From CAG-452 sp045531335 (lineage in GTDB: Bacteria > Bacillota > Clostridia > TANB77 > CAG-508), in assembly GCA_045531335.1 (NCBI GenBank), contig JAZSDU010000046.1, positions 1 to 31,315 of the forward strand: 31,315 nt of DNA. The letters are read 5' to 3'. Under the pieces are notes generated by a model. That model ran no database searches. It was not told the DNA's origin and saw nothing but the letters and a program-made list of their open reading frames with translations. This document shows, piece after piece, positions 1-7,429 of this stretch. How positions within the stretch are numbered: position 1 is the first letter of the stretch; the number at the start of each line of letters is the position of its first letter. The position numbers and the translations under genes are program-made.

Positions 1-275
1 AAAAAATAATAGATATTAATGGAAAAGTAGATGTTGATACTATAAACTTTGACGGAAAATATATTTATTATGCAAAAATAAATGAAGAGAATGAATTTGG
101 AATATATAAAATAAAAATAAATGGAAAGAATGAATCAAAAATAGTTAGTATTGAAGGATATTCAACATCAATAAATATACACCAAAATTGGATTTATTAT
201 CCAGATCAAAATGATGATGGAGAAATAGAAATATATAGAATAAAAACTAATGGGAAAGATAAACAAAGTTTATAG
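1..275 (+). CDS. C-terminal end of a DUF5050-like beta-propeller protein (partial)
   Basis: The frame is open from the window edge to a TAG at 273-275, giving about 90 residues. They contain repeated short units of the type GKYIYYAKIN, FGIYKIKING, NWIYYPDQND and IEIYRIKTNG. The alternation of a W/YIYY strand, an acidic turn and a IYRIKTNGK strand is typical of DUF5050/YWTD-like propellers, which are usually exported or lipoprotein-anchored in Clostridia. The N-terminus, and so any signal peptide, lies outside the window. The family call rests on the repeat pattern alone. A TGTAGGGG-type palindrome starts directly after the stop. Confidence 0.7.
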   Translation, partial: KIIDINGKVDVDTINFDGKYIYYAKINEENEFGIYKIKINGKNESKIVSIEGYSTSINIHQNWIYYPDQNDDGEIEIYRIKTNGKDKQSL

Positions 276-329
276 TGTAGGGGCGCTACCGGTAAGAAAT
301 ACCTGAGAGGATGACCGAACAGCGCCCAT
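276..329. repeat. REP-like palindrome, family 1 (TGTAGGGGCG type)
   Basis: The left end TGTAGGGGCGCT pairs with the right end AGCGCCCA across an imperfect centre. It shares its outer end with about fourteen other copies in the window and resembles the copy at 26584-26636, including the internal ATACCTG stretch. It separates the partial gene from the nucleoside kinase. Confidence 0.7.
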
Positions 330-356
330 AAATATATTATTAAAGGAGAGTACCAA

Positions 357-1994
357 ATGCAAATATCTTATAAAGATAAAACAATAGATTTCAAAGAGGG
401 AACTAGGGTTTTTGATTTATTTAAAGACGAGATTCAAAAAAGTAACACTGAAATAATAGCATGTAGATTTAATAATGAAGTAAAAGGATTAAATTACAAA
501 TTAAAATCAAATGGAAATATAGAATTAATTGATATTACACAAAAAGATGGAATGAGAGTATATCAAAGAGGCCTTATATATGTTGTAGCTAAAGCATTTC
601 ACGATATTTATCCAGAAGCACTAATTACAATAAATTATCAATTATATCATTCAATGTTTTGCGAAGTAGATAATTTAAATTTAACACAAGAAATGATAGA
701 AAAAGTAAATAAAAGAGTAAAAGAAATAATAGAAAGTGACTTACCAATAGAAAGAAGAAAAATGTCTAAGGAAGATGCTAAAATATTTTATGAAAAAGAA
801 AAAACTTTAAAGGGAAAATTACAGCTAGATATTAAAGAAAAGAAAGAAGTAACACTTTATTATTGCGAAGATTATTATAATTATTTTTATGGAGTAATGC
901 CTGTTTCAACGGGATGTATTAAAGAATATGAATTATTAAAATATCATGATGGTTTCTTAATAAGATATCCTAGTAGAAAAAATCCATATCAATTAGGTGA
1001 ATTTATAGATAGCCCTAAATTATTTGAAACACTTGATGAATATGACAATCTCCATAAAACACTTAATATAAATACTTTATACAAACTAAATCAAATAATA
1101 AAGAACGATGAAATTAGAGATTATATTTTAATGGATGAAGCATTACATGAAAAGAAAATAGCAAAAATAGCAGACAGTATTTCAAACAACAAAAATACAA
1201 AAGTAGTATTGATTGCAGGACCTTCATCATCAGGAAAAACTACTTTTGCTAAAAGATTAGAAATTGAATTAAGATTAAATGGATTGAAAACAAAAACAAT
1301 ATCAGTAGATAATTATTTTGTTGAAAGAAAAGATAATCCAAAAGATGAAAATGGTGAATATGATTTTGAGACTATAAAAGCTATTGATACAAATCTTTTA
1401 AATAATGATTTATTAAAGCTATTGAATGGTGAAGAAATAAATGCTCCAACATTTAATTTCCATACAGGTAAAAAAGAGTATTTAGGAAACACGATGAAAC
1501 TTGAAGAAGATGAAATATTAATAATGGAAGGAATACATTGTTTGAATGATGAACTTACATTTTTAATCCCTAAGGAAAATAAATTTAAAATATATATTAG
1601 TGCATTAACTGTTCTTAATATAGATTATTATAATAGAATTTCTACAACAGACACAAGACTTATTAGAAGAATAGTAAGAGATAATCAATTTAGAGGATAT
1701 GATGCTCTTCATACATTAAAAATGTGGCCATCAGTAAACAGAGGAGAAGCAAAAAATATTTTTCCATATCAAGAACAAGCAGATGCAATGTTTAATTCAT
1801 CTTTGATATATGAACTTAGTGTGTTAAAAGATTATGCAATGCCATTATTAGCAGAAATAAAAGAAGATTTACCAGAATTTTCAGAAGCAAAAAGGCTTTA
1901 TACAATGCTTAGTTATTTTGAAGCAATATCAAAAAAAGCTATTCCAAGCAATTCACTACTTAGAGAATTTGTGGGAGGAAGCATATTTGAATAA
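357..1994 (+). CDS. Nucleoside (uridine-like) kinase with N-terminal TGS/ThrRS-like domain
   Basis: A 545-residue protein. Residues 1-65 look like a TGS domain, about 80-250 like the second additional domain of threonyl-tRNA synthetase, and the C-terminal half is a P-loop kinase of the uridine kinase/phosphoribulokinase family. The Walker A motif GPSSSGKTTF is near residue 288, followed by TKTISVDNYF and a Walker B-like strand ILIMEGIHCLN. Proteins of this fused layout are annotated as nucleoside or uridine kinases in Firmicutes and would phosphorylate a nucleoside with a nucleoside triphosphate; the exact substrate cannot be read here. The start is set by AAAGGAGAG eight bases upstream. It is first of a tight four-gene cluster, with 21 bp to the next gene. 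Confidence 0.85.
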   Translation: MQISYKDKTIDFKEGTRVFDLFKDEIQKSNTEIIACRFNNEVKGLNYKLKSNGNIELIDITQKDGMRVYQRGLIYVVAKAFHDIYPEALITINYQLYHSMFCEVDNLNLTQEMIEKVNKRVKEIIESDLPIERRKMSKEDAKIFYEKEKTLKGKLQLDIKEKKEVTLYYCEDYYNYFYGVMPVSTGCIKEYELLKYHDGFLIRYPSRKNPYQLGEFIDSPKLFETLDEYDNLHKTLNINTLYKLNQIIKNDEIRDYILMDEALHEKKIAKIADSISNNKNTKVVLIAGPSSSGKTTFAKRLEIELRLNGLKTKTISVDNYFVERKDNPKDENGEYDFETIKAIDTNLLNNDLLKLLNGEEINAPTFNFHTGKKEYLGNTMKLEEDEILIMEGIHCLNDELTFLIPKENKFKIYISALTVLNIDYYNRISTTDTRLIRRIVRDNQFRGYDALHTLKMWPSVNRGEAKNIFPYQEQADAMFNSSLIYELSVLKDYAMPLLAEIKEDLPEFSEAKRLYTMLSYFEAISKKAIPSNSLLREFVGGSIFE

Positions 1995-2015
1995 TCAAAA
2001 TGGAGGAGAAATAAT

Positions 2016-2198
2016 ATGAAGAGTTTCTTAGAATATTTTTTAATTGGAATAATAGTGTTTTTTATAGTAGTGATATTTAATTATTTTTACAATTCAGGAT
2101 TTTCAACCAATTTACTAATTGAGAGTGCAATTGGAAGTATAATATTTGTATTGCTAAATGTTTTATTTGATATAATATTTAAGAAAAGGAAAGAATAA
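2016..2198 (+). CDS. Small two-helix membrane protein
   Basis: A 60-residue protein with two hydrophobic segments, about residues 7-24 and 35-54, and a basic tail FKKRKE, which suggests an inside C-terminus. The ribosome site TGGAGGAG lies 7 bases before ATG. I do not recognise the family. Its stop overlaps the next start by one base (TAATG), so the two are probably translationally coupled. Confidence 0.7.
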   Translation: MKSFLEYFLIGIIVFFIVVIFNYFYNSGFSTNLLIESAIGSIIFVLLNVLFDIIFKKRKE

Positions 2199-2509
2199 TG
2201 GAAAGAAAATTTACAGAAATAGATGAAGAATTTATATGTGAAAACTGCGGCAAAAAAGTAGAAAAACTAGGATACTCTTGTAGGAATCACTGCAATTTTT
2301 GCTTACATTCAAAGCATGTAGATATAAATCCAGGAGATAGGGCAGAAACTTGTCATGGATTACTAGAACCAGTAGGAATAGAAATGAGCAATAAAAAGGG
2401 GTATGTTATAGTATATAGATGCAAAAAGTGTGGACAAGTTAGAAAAAATAAAGCAGCAAAAGATGATGATTTTAATATGATACTAAAGATTAGTAAAAAT
2501 GCAATATAA
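2198..2509 (+). CDS. RNHCP domain protein
   Basis: A 103-residue cytosolic protein with the hallmark SCRNHCNFCLHSKHVD, here RNHCN instead of the usual RNHCP, at residues 27-42. It is flanked by two CxxC pairs, CENCGK near residue 14 and CKKCGQ near residue 78, which suggests zinc binding. The motif PGDRAETCHGLLEP is also typical of the family. The molecular function of RNHCP proteins is unknown to me. It starts in the stop codon of the preceding membrane protein and is followed after 23 bp by the CoaE-like gene. Confidence 0.85.
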   Translation: MERKFTEIDEEFICENCGKKVEKLGYSCRNHCNFCLHSKHVDINPGDRAETCHGLLEPVGIEMSNKKGYVIVYRCKKCGQVRKNKAAKDDDFNMILKISKNAI

Positions 2510-2532
2510 CAAACTAAGAAGGAGTAATATAA

Positions 2533-3266
2533 ATGAAATTAATAGGTATCATAGGGAAAAGTGGCTCAGGAAAAACTACTTTATCTAGAATGCTAGAAAA
2601 AGATAATAGTATTGGAGTTATTCATCTTGATCAAGTAATGGATATGCAACAAATAAAAGAGAATCTGCCTAATGCTTTAGTAGACAAAAATGTATATTCT
2701 AATAATCAAGGCGAAGAATTTATGATGTTAAACGAAAGAATAAGAAAAATAAGAGATGCATTAATAGAAAACAAACTGTTAAAAAGTTTATATTTTGGAA
2801 TATTACATCTACCAAGAGAATTTTTTATGAAAAAAGCAGTAGACGAGAAAATAAAAGAGGGAAAAGATGTTATTATAATTGAAGGTTCTACATTAGCTGA
2901 ATTTGCGATATATAAGAAATTTGATTATTTGATACATATAGATGCACCGTTTGCTGAAAGAGAAAAAAGAGCAATTGAGAGGAATGATATTTTTTTGATA
3001 AACGAACTATGGTTGATAGAGACTTAGGATTTAGAAAAGCAGAGAAAAAGGGACGAAAAAAAGGAAAAATAGTTAATCAAGTTATACAAAATACCGGTTC
3101 TAAAGAAGAACTTCAAAAAGTAGCTGATAAAATATATGAAGAACAAATAAGAAATAGAAGAGTAAAGACTAATCAATCAATGCAAGAAAAATATGGTGGT
3201 TATAAAACTAAAGCAGTAAAGAGAACAAAATCAGTAAAAGTAACAAATAGAAAAAAGATGACCTAA
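2533..3266 (+). CDS. Dephospho-CoA kinase-like P-loop kinase, interrupted by a -1 frameshift
   Basis: The first frame (2533-3027) carries the Walker A GKSGSGKTT at residues 8-16, a HLDQVMD strand, IIIEGSTLAE and the LIHIDAPFAEREKRAIERND lid-like segment. The second frame (up to 3266) continues with DRDLGFRKAEKKGRK, a KIVNQVIQNTGSKEEL segment and a basic tail. The frames join at 2988-2999, where GAT ATT TTT TTG ATA would read GAT ATT TTT TTT GAT AAA if one T were re-read or added. The zero-frame reads T TTT TTG, a canonical -1 slippery heptamer shape. Homopolymer miscounting (7 versus 8 T) is an equally simple explanation. The CoaE family is the closest I recognise; a related nucleotide kinase is possible. 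The basic C-terminal extension is unusual. It is the last gene of its cluster and its stop lies within a terminator. Confidence 0.65.
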
Positions 3267-3286
3267 GTAAATAGGTCATCCTTTTG
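3257..3286 (+). terminator. Intrinsic terminator overlapping the end of the CoaE-like gene
   Basis: GATGACCTA pairs perfectly with TAGGTCATC over a six-base loop and is followed by CTTTTGTTT. The stop codon (3264-3266) sits at the top of the stem. It closes the operon that starts at 357. Confidence 0.85.
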
Positions 3287-3294
3287 TTTGCCTT

Positions 3295-4191
3295 TTATTT
3301 AATATTTTGCAAAGCTTCAATTCTATCATCAATAGTTGGATGAGTAGAAAATAGTGAGGCTTTTTTCTTTTTATCTGCATTCTTTTTGAATGGATTTACA
3401 ATATACATATTTTCAGTTGCTTTATTTGCAACTTTCAATTCGTTAGGGTCCTCATCTAATTTTCTTAAAGCTGAAATTAATCCATCTGGATTCCTAGTGA
3501 ATTCTACAGCTGTACTATCAGCTAAAAATTCTCTTCTTCTAGATACTGCCATTTGCATTATTTTGCCAAGTATTGGTGCAAGGATTAAGAGAACTAATCC
3601 TATAAGCATTACAATTGCATTTCCTTTACTATCATCATCTCTATCACTATCTCTATAAAAGAAAGTTCTAGTAAATATATCAGAAAGCATAACTATGAAA
3701 CCTACCATTACAGTTACAACAGCTGAAAGTAGTATGTCGTAATTTTTTATATGTGCCATTTCATGTGCTATAACACCTTCTAATTCATAATATTCTAGTT
3801 TTTCTAAAAGACCAGTAGTTACACAAATAATAGCATGCTCAGGATTTCTTCCGGTTGCAAACGCATTTGGTTGAGGGTCTTCTACAACATAAAGTCTTGG
3901 TTTATGAGAAAGTCCTGATGAAATCATTAATCCTTCTAAAATATTTATAATTTTTTTATCTTCAGCTTCAGTTGCAGGTCTTGCTTTTGTTACGGCTAGA
4001 ATGATTTTATCACTATTATAATATGATGCCCAGCTTGTAAGTATTGAAAAAACTAGGGCAATTGTTATAGCTGCTGGTGCGCTAAAATCAAATGCCATGC
4101 AAATATAGTATAAGATTAGAGTAATTACTAATACAAATCCAAAAACAATAAATAATGATTTTCTTTTATTTTTTCTAATATCTTCAAACAT
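3295..4191 (-). CDS. htpX: HtpX-type M48 membrane zinc metalloprotease
   Basis: A 298-residue integral membrane protease for quality control of membrane proteins. Two N-terminal transmembrane segments (about residues 14-34 and 36-58) precede the zinc motif HEMAHIKNYD near residue 143. Two further hydrophobic segments follow (about 153-174 and 193-215), then the third-ligand region RRREFLADSTAVEFT and a typical STHPTIDDRIEAL end. I chose ATG at 4191 because AGGTGA lies five bases upstream; a GTG at 4200 in frame falls inside that ribosome site and would add only three residues. It is convergent with the upstream operon and has its own promoter. Confidence 0.92.
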   Translation of the reverse strand: MFEDIRKNKRKSLFIVFGFVLVITLILYYICMAFDFSAPAAITIALVFSILTSWASYYNSDKIILAVTKARPATEAEDKKIINILEGLMISSGLSHKPRLYVVEDPQPNAFATGRNPEHAIICVTTGLLEKLEYYELEGVIAHEMAHIKNYDILLSAVVTVMVGFIVMLSDIFTRTFFYRDSDRDDDSKGNAIVMLIGLVLLILAPILGKIMQMAVSRRREFLADSTAVEFTRNPDGLISALRKLDEDPNELKVANKATENMYIVNPFKKNADKKKKASLFSTHPTIDDRIEALQNIK

Positions 4192-4208
4192 ATAAATCAC
4201 CTAAAATT

Positions 4209-4236
4209 ATTATATCACATTATATAATAATTACAA
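4209..4236 (-). promoter_or_regulatory. Probable sigma-A promoter of htpX
   Basis: On the minus strand TTGTAA (4231-4236) and TATAAT (4209-4214) are separated by 16 bp and lie just upstream of the ribosome site. Confidence 0.55.
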
Positions 4237-4269
4237 ACATATTATTTAGGCAATTGTATTAATTTTTTT

Positions 4270-4347
4270 GTAGGGGCGGACGACCCTACTGTGTATGCAT
4301 TATCTGTAACTCATTTCATTCGTACAGCTAATGGATGTCCGCCCGAA
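4270..4347. repeat. REP-like palindrome, family 1
   Basis: The ends are TGTAGGGGCGGACG and TGTCCGCCCGAA, which pair as GGGCGGAC/GTCCGCCC, with about 45 bp of weakly paired centre. It lies in the 535-bp divergent gap between htpX and murB. Confidence 0.7.
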
Positions 4348-4375
4348 ATATAAACATAAAATAAATTGCAAACGA

Positions 4376-4403
4376 TGTAGGGGTCGACGTCCTCGGCGAC
4401 CCG
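4376..4403. repeat. REP-like palindrome, family 1, short copy
   Basis: TGTAGGGGTCGACG is followed by CGGCGACCCG, with GGGTCG facing CGACCC. It is preceded by ATTGCAAACGA, a flank shared with the copies at 7314, 10161, 25536 and 26659, so the repeat unit probably includes it. Confidence 0.65.
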
Positions 4404-4444
4404 TTTTACAAAGAATTTGTTTAAAATAATAAAAACAAATCCAT

Positions 4445-4596
4445 GCTAAAATATTAATTTTTGAAACAAAAACCCCTAGGCCGGGGCATTGTTTGCAAAA
4501 ATTAATTATTTTAGCTGTAATTTTTTGATTAAAATTAAAATTTTAATCAAATCGATAAAATCATGTTAATGCTCTAAAAATTGTCCGAAATCTGAA
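4445..4596. repeat. Two-hairpin repeat element, copy A
   Basis: Hairpin 1 (4445-4515, 71 nt) has arms GCTAAAATATTAATTTTTG and CAAAAATTAATTATTTTAGC and a GC-rich tip with CCCCTAGGCCGGGG. It is identical over all 71 bases to copy B (25593-25663). Hairpin 2 (4525-4550) is a 12-bp perfect stem of different sequence from copies B and C, followed by ATCGAT. The tail ends in TCCGAAATCTGAA, which aligns with ACTCGAAAATCTAA in copy B. Read on the minus strand, the tip plus GGGGTTTTTG resembles an intrinsic terminator. It lies upstream of murB. Confidence 0.75.
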
Positions 4597-4660
4597 TTGT
4601 AAATATAATTTTATACACATTAAATATTGTAAAATTCGTAAAAAAATGATAGAATTCATT

Positions 4661-4668
4661 TGTATAAT
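4661..4668 (+). promoter_or_regulatory. Possible -10 region of murB
   Basis: TGTATAAT lies about 60 bp before the murB start. I see no convincing -35 hexamer at normal spacing, so this is a weak call. Confidence 0.3.
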
Positions 4669-4726
4669 GTAAATATAAATTGAATAAATATGTACAAGAA
4701 AATATAGATAAAATTTAAGGAGAAAT

Positions 4727-5636
4727 ATGGATAAAATATATAGCCAAATGCTAGAATTTTTAAGTGAAGAACAAATACATTTAAATGAGCCTATGTGCAA
4801 ACATACATCATTTAAAATAGGTGGACCAGCAGATATATTTGTAAAACCAAAAAACATTGATGAACTTAAAAATATAATAAAACTTGCAAAAGAAAATAAC
4901 ATTCAAACAACAGTTATAGGTAATGGGAGCAATCTTTTAGTAAAAGACCGGAGGAATAAGAGGTATTGTTATAAAACCAGACTTTAAAGAAATAGAATTT
5001 TTAGAAGATGATACAGTTAAAGTAGGCGCAGGAGTTTTACTAAGTAAGATTTCTAATGAAGCATATAACAGAGGTTTATCAGGATTAGAATTTGCAGGAG
5101 GAATACCAGGATGTATAGGTGGAGCTGTTAGAATGAATGCTGGTGCTTACGGAAGTGAGTTTAAAGACATAGTTATATCTTCTGAATATTTAGATAAAGA
5201 TTTAAAATTAAACGAAATTAGCAATGAAGAACATGAATTCAAATATAGAAATAGTAGATTTTGTGAAAACAAAAATGAAATTATTATATCAACTATTTTA
5301 CAGCTAAAAAAAGGAAACAAAGAACACATTAAAGCAAAAATGGAAGAAAACAATAAATCAAGAAGAGAAAAACAACCAATAAATTTTCCAAATGCGGGAA
5401 GTACATTTAAAAGAGGAGAAGGATATATTACAGCTCAGCTTATAGATAAATGTAATTTAAAGGGATGTAATGTAGGAAATGCGTATGTATCAGATTTACA
5501 TGCAGGATTTATAGTGAATAAAGGAAATGCTACAGCAAGAGATGTACTTACTTTAGTAGAAATAATAAAGGAAAAAGTACATGAAGAATTTAATGTAGAT
5601 ATAGAGTTAGAAATTGAAGTTTTGGGAGAAGATTAG
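4727..5636 (+). CDS. murB: UDP-N-acetylenolpyruvoylglucosamine reductase, interrupted by a +1 frameshift at CGG
   Basis: MurB reduces UDP-GlcNAc-enolpyruvate to UDP-MurNAc with NADPH and FAD, an essential cytoplasmic step of peptidoglycan synthesis. The first frame (4727-4987) has HTSFKIGGPAD and VIGNGSNLLVKD. The second resumes with GGIRGIVIKPDF, the FAD-binding GLEFAGGIPGCIGGAVRMNA, the YRNSRF arginine, the catalytic-serine motif PNAGSTFKR and a final Glu in ELEIEVLGED. Codon 75 is CGG (4949-4951) and reads GAC CGG AGG AAT. Dropping the C gives GAC GGA GGA ATA, the expected DGGI. The restored protein is about 302 residues, normal length, with no other defect. GGAGAAAT precedes the start. 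yvcK begins 2 bp after the stop, so the pair is one transcript. Whether the shift is a sequencing error, a mutation or recoding cannot be settled here; loss of murB would be hard to tolerate. Confidence 0.9.
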
Positions 5637-5638
5637 GT

Positions 5639-7249
5639 ATGAAAAATTTTTTAAATTGGTTTAAAAATAGTACAAAAATTAAAAGATGGATGTTTTTGAT
5701 ATTAGTAGGTATAGTACTTACATGTTTTGGAATTTCAAAAATATTATCATCTGAAAGATTGAATTTTGGTGACTTACTTCAAATTGTTGTAACATTTGTT
5801 GTAGGTTTTACATGCTTTGTTGTTGGAATTGTATACATACAAAGAAGAAATTTAGAATTATTAATTGAAAAAAACAGTATAAATGTTGATGGTGGAAATG
5901 AAGAACTTAAAAAACTAGTTACAAAAAATCCTATATATGAAAAAGGACCAAATATAGTAGTAATTGGTGGAGGAAATGGAATAAATAATGTGTTAAAAGG
6001 TTTGAAGAATTATACAAGCAATTTAACTGCAATAGTTCCAGTATCTGCTTATGGAAGACCAGCAAGTGTATCTATAAAAGAATTAAAATTACATCCAGTA
6101 GATGATGTGAAAAGTGGTATAGTAGCACTTTCACCAAATAGTGAAGATATGAATAAACTTATGGATTATACATTTGAAGATGGAAAATTTAAGAATTTAA
6201 GTTTTGGAGACTTATATTTATATGTTATGCAAAAAATATATGGAGACTTTGTAAATAGTGTTGAAAAATCAAGTAGTTTATTATCAATGGTAGGGAAAGT
6301 ATTACCAGTAACATTAGATGAAATGAATATTTGTGCAGAACTACAAGATGGAACAGTAGTTAAAGAAAAAAGCAAAATAGCTGCAACAGTATCTGACAAA
6401 GTAACAAAAATCAATAGGGTATATATAAATCCATCAAATTGTAGAACAGCACCAGGAGTTCTAGATGCTATTAAAAATGCAGATGCAATAATTATAGGAC
6501 CAGGAAGTCTTTATACAAATGTTATACCAAATCTTCTTATAAAAAACGTAGCGAAAACAATTAGAGAAAGTAAAGCTTTAAAAATTTATATATCAAATAT
6601 TATGACAGAACCAGGCCAAACTGATGATTATGATGTATCAAATCATATTCAAAGTATCTTAGAACACAGCGGAGAAGGTATAATAGATTATTGTATATCA
6701 GATGTAGGTGAGATTGTACCTGAATACATAAGAAAATATAACTTAATGGGAGCAGATGTTGTTAATATAGACACTTCAAACATTAGAGGAAAAGGAATAA
6801 AATTAATAAAAGGTGAACTTGCTGTGGCAGAAGGAAATTATATAAGACATGACCCAGATAAAACAGCAAAATTAATAATAGAATTAATTTGTGGTGACTT
6901 AAGATTTAAAGATAAGCAAAATGATGAGCAATATATGTTATTAAATTCTAAGCTAAAAGAAGCAGATAAAAAAGCTAAAAAAGCTAAAAAAGCAGATAAA
7001 AAAGCTAAAAAAATAAAAGACAATAATGAAGGGGAGGACGACTCTGTACGCCCAGACAAAAAAGTAAAAAGAATAAGTAAATTTAGCAACAAATATAGTG
7101 AAAGAATTCAATCAATAAAAGAAAGTGAAAAAACAAGATTAGAAAATATTAGAATACATGAAAAAGCCAGAGAAATGATAGACGAAGAAGAACAAAGGGA
7201 AAAAGAAAAATTTTTAAAGGAAGCATACAGTAGCAGAAAGAAAAAATAA
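5639..7249 (+). CDS. yvcK: YvcK/CofD-like protein with N-terminal membrane anchor and a divergent motif
   Basis: YvcK proteins bind UDP-sugars and influence cell-wall and carbon metabolism in Firmicutes. Here two transmembrane segments (about residues 17-35 and 43-65) precede the CofD-like domain (about 98-415), with VVIGGGNGINNVLKGLKNY, GPGSLYTNVIPNLL, SNIMTEPGQTDDY and a final AEGNYIRHDP. A lysine-rich, probably coiled-coil tail follows (about 435-536). Where homologues have VADDGGSSGR, this one reads VSAYGRPASV with the alignment length unchanged, so the usual binding residues are missing. A REP-like sequence (7029-7053) encodes part of the tail. It sits 2 bp after murB, a frequent chromosomal association, although rapZ and whiA, often nearby, are absent here. 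Confidence 0.85.
   Translation: MKNFLNWFKNSTKIKRWMFLILVGIVLTCFGISKILSSERLNFGDLLQIVVTFVVGFTCFVVGIVYIQRRNLELLIEKNSINVDGGNEELKKLVTKNPIYEKGPNIVVIGGGNGINNVLKGLKNYTSNLTAIVPVSAYGRPASVSIKELKLHPVDDVKSGIVALSPNSEDMNKLMDYTFEDGKFKNLSFGDLYLYVMQKIYGDFVNSVEKSSSLLSMVGKVLPVTLDEMNICAELQDGTVVKEKSKIAATVSDKVTKINRVYINPSNCRTAPGVLDAIKNADAIIIGPGSLYTNVIPNLLIKNVAKTIRESKALKIYISNIMTEPGQTDDYDVSNHIQSILEHSGEGIIDYCISDVGEIVPEYIRKYNLMGADVVNIDTSNIRGKGIKLIKGELAVAEGNYIRHDPDKTAKLIIELICGDLRFKDKQNDEQYMLLNSKLKEADKKAKKAKKADKKAKKIKDNNEGEDDSVRPDKKVKRISKFSNKYSERIQSIKESEKTRLENIRIHEKAREMIDEEEQREKEKFLKEAYSSRKKK
7029..7053 (+). repeat. Likely degenerate REP-like palindrome inside yvcK
   Basis: GGGGAGGACGACTCTGTACG followed by CCC matches a family 1 hairpin (GGGGCGGAC...GTCCGCCC) with two changes. 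It is read in frame as GEDDSVRP in the lysine-rich tail, where the surrounding sequence is A-rich and lacks GC-rich stretches. Confidence 0.5.
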
Positions 7250-7252
7250 AAT

Positions 7253-7278
7253 ATAGGGGGCGATGCCCACATCGTCCC
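7253..7278. repeat. REP-like palindrome, family 1, short copy
   Basis: ATAGGGGGCGATG pairs with CATCGTCCCTT around CCCA. It starts 3 bp after the yvcK stop and may also serve as a transcript end. Confidence 0.6.
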
Positions 7279-7313
7279 TTAATAAAAAATAACACAAAAC
7301 AAATTGCAAAAGA

Positions 7314-7387
7314 TGTAGGGGCGGGTCGTGTGCCCGCCCAGTAAATGAACTAAAAAATTGTGGGCAGGCACAAGACCTGCCCCTACA
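7314..7387. repeat. Paired inverted REP-like element, family 1
   Basis: TGTAGGGGCGGG...CCCGCCC and GGGCAGG...CCTGCCCCTACA form two hairpins in opposite orientation around a 21-bp AT-rich spacer, so the whole unit has inverted ends TGTAGGGGC/GCCCCTACA. This resembles a bacterial interspersed mosaic element. It is preceded by AAATTGCAAAAGA. Confidence 0.75.
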
Positions 7388-7429
7388 AAAATCGAAATAT
7401 TAAATTCATAAATATTTGGAGGAACACAA

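Noticed and set aside
4445..4515. Hairpin 1 of copy A as an ordinary terminator
   Set aside because: On the plus strand it lies just upstream of murB with no gene ending there, and on the minus strand no gene precedes it. The full identity with copy B points to a repeat element.
4561..4902. Minus-strand 113-codon ORF overlapping the murB start
   Set aside because: A shadow of murB and AT-rich spacer: hydrophobic residues from reverse-complemented A-rich codons, no ribosome site.
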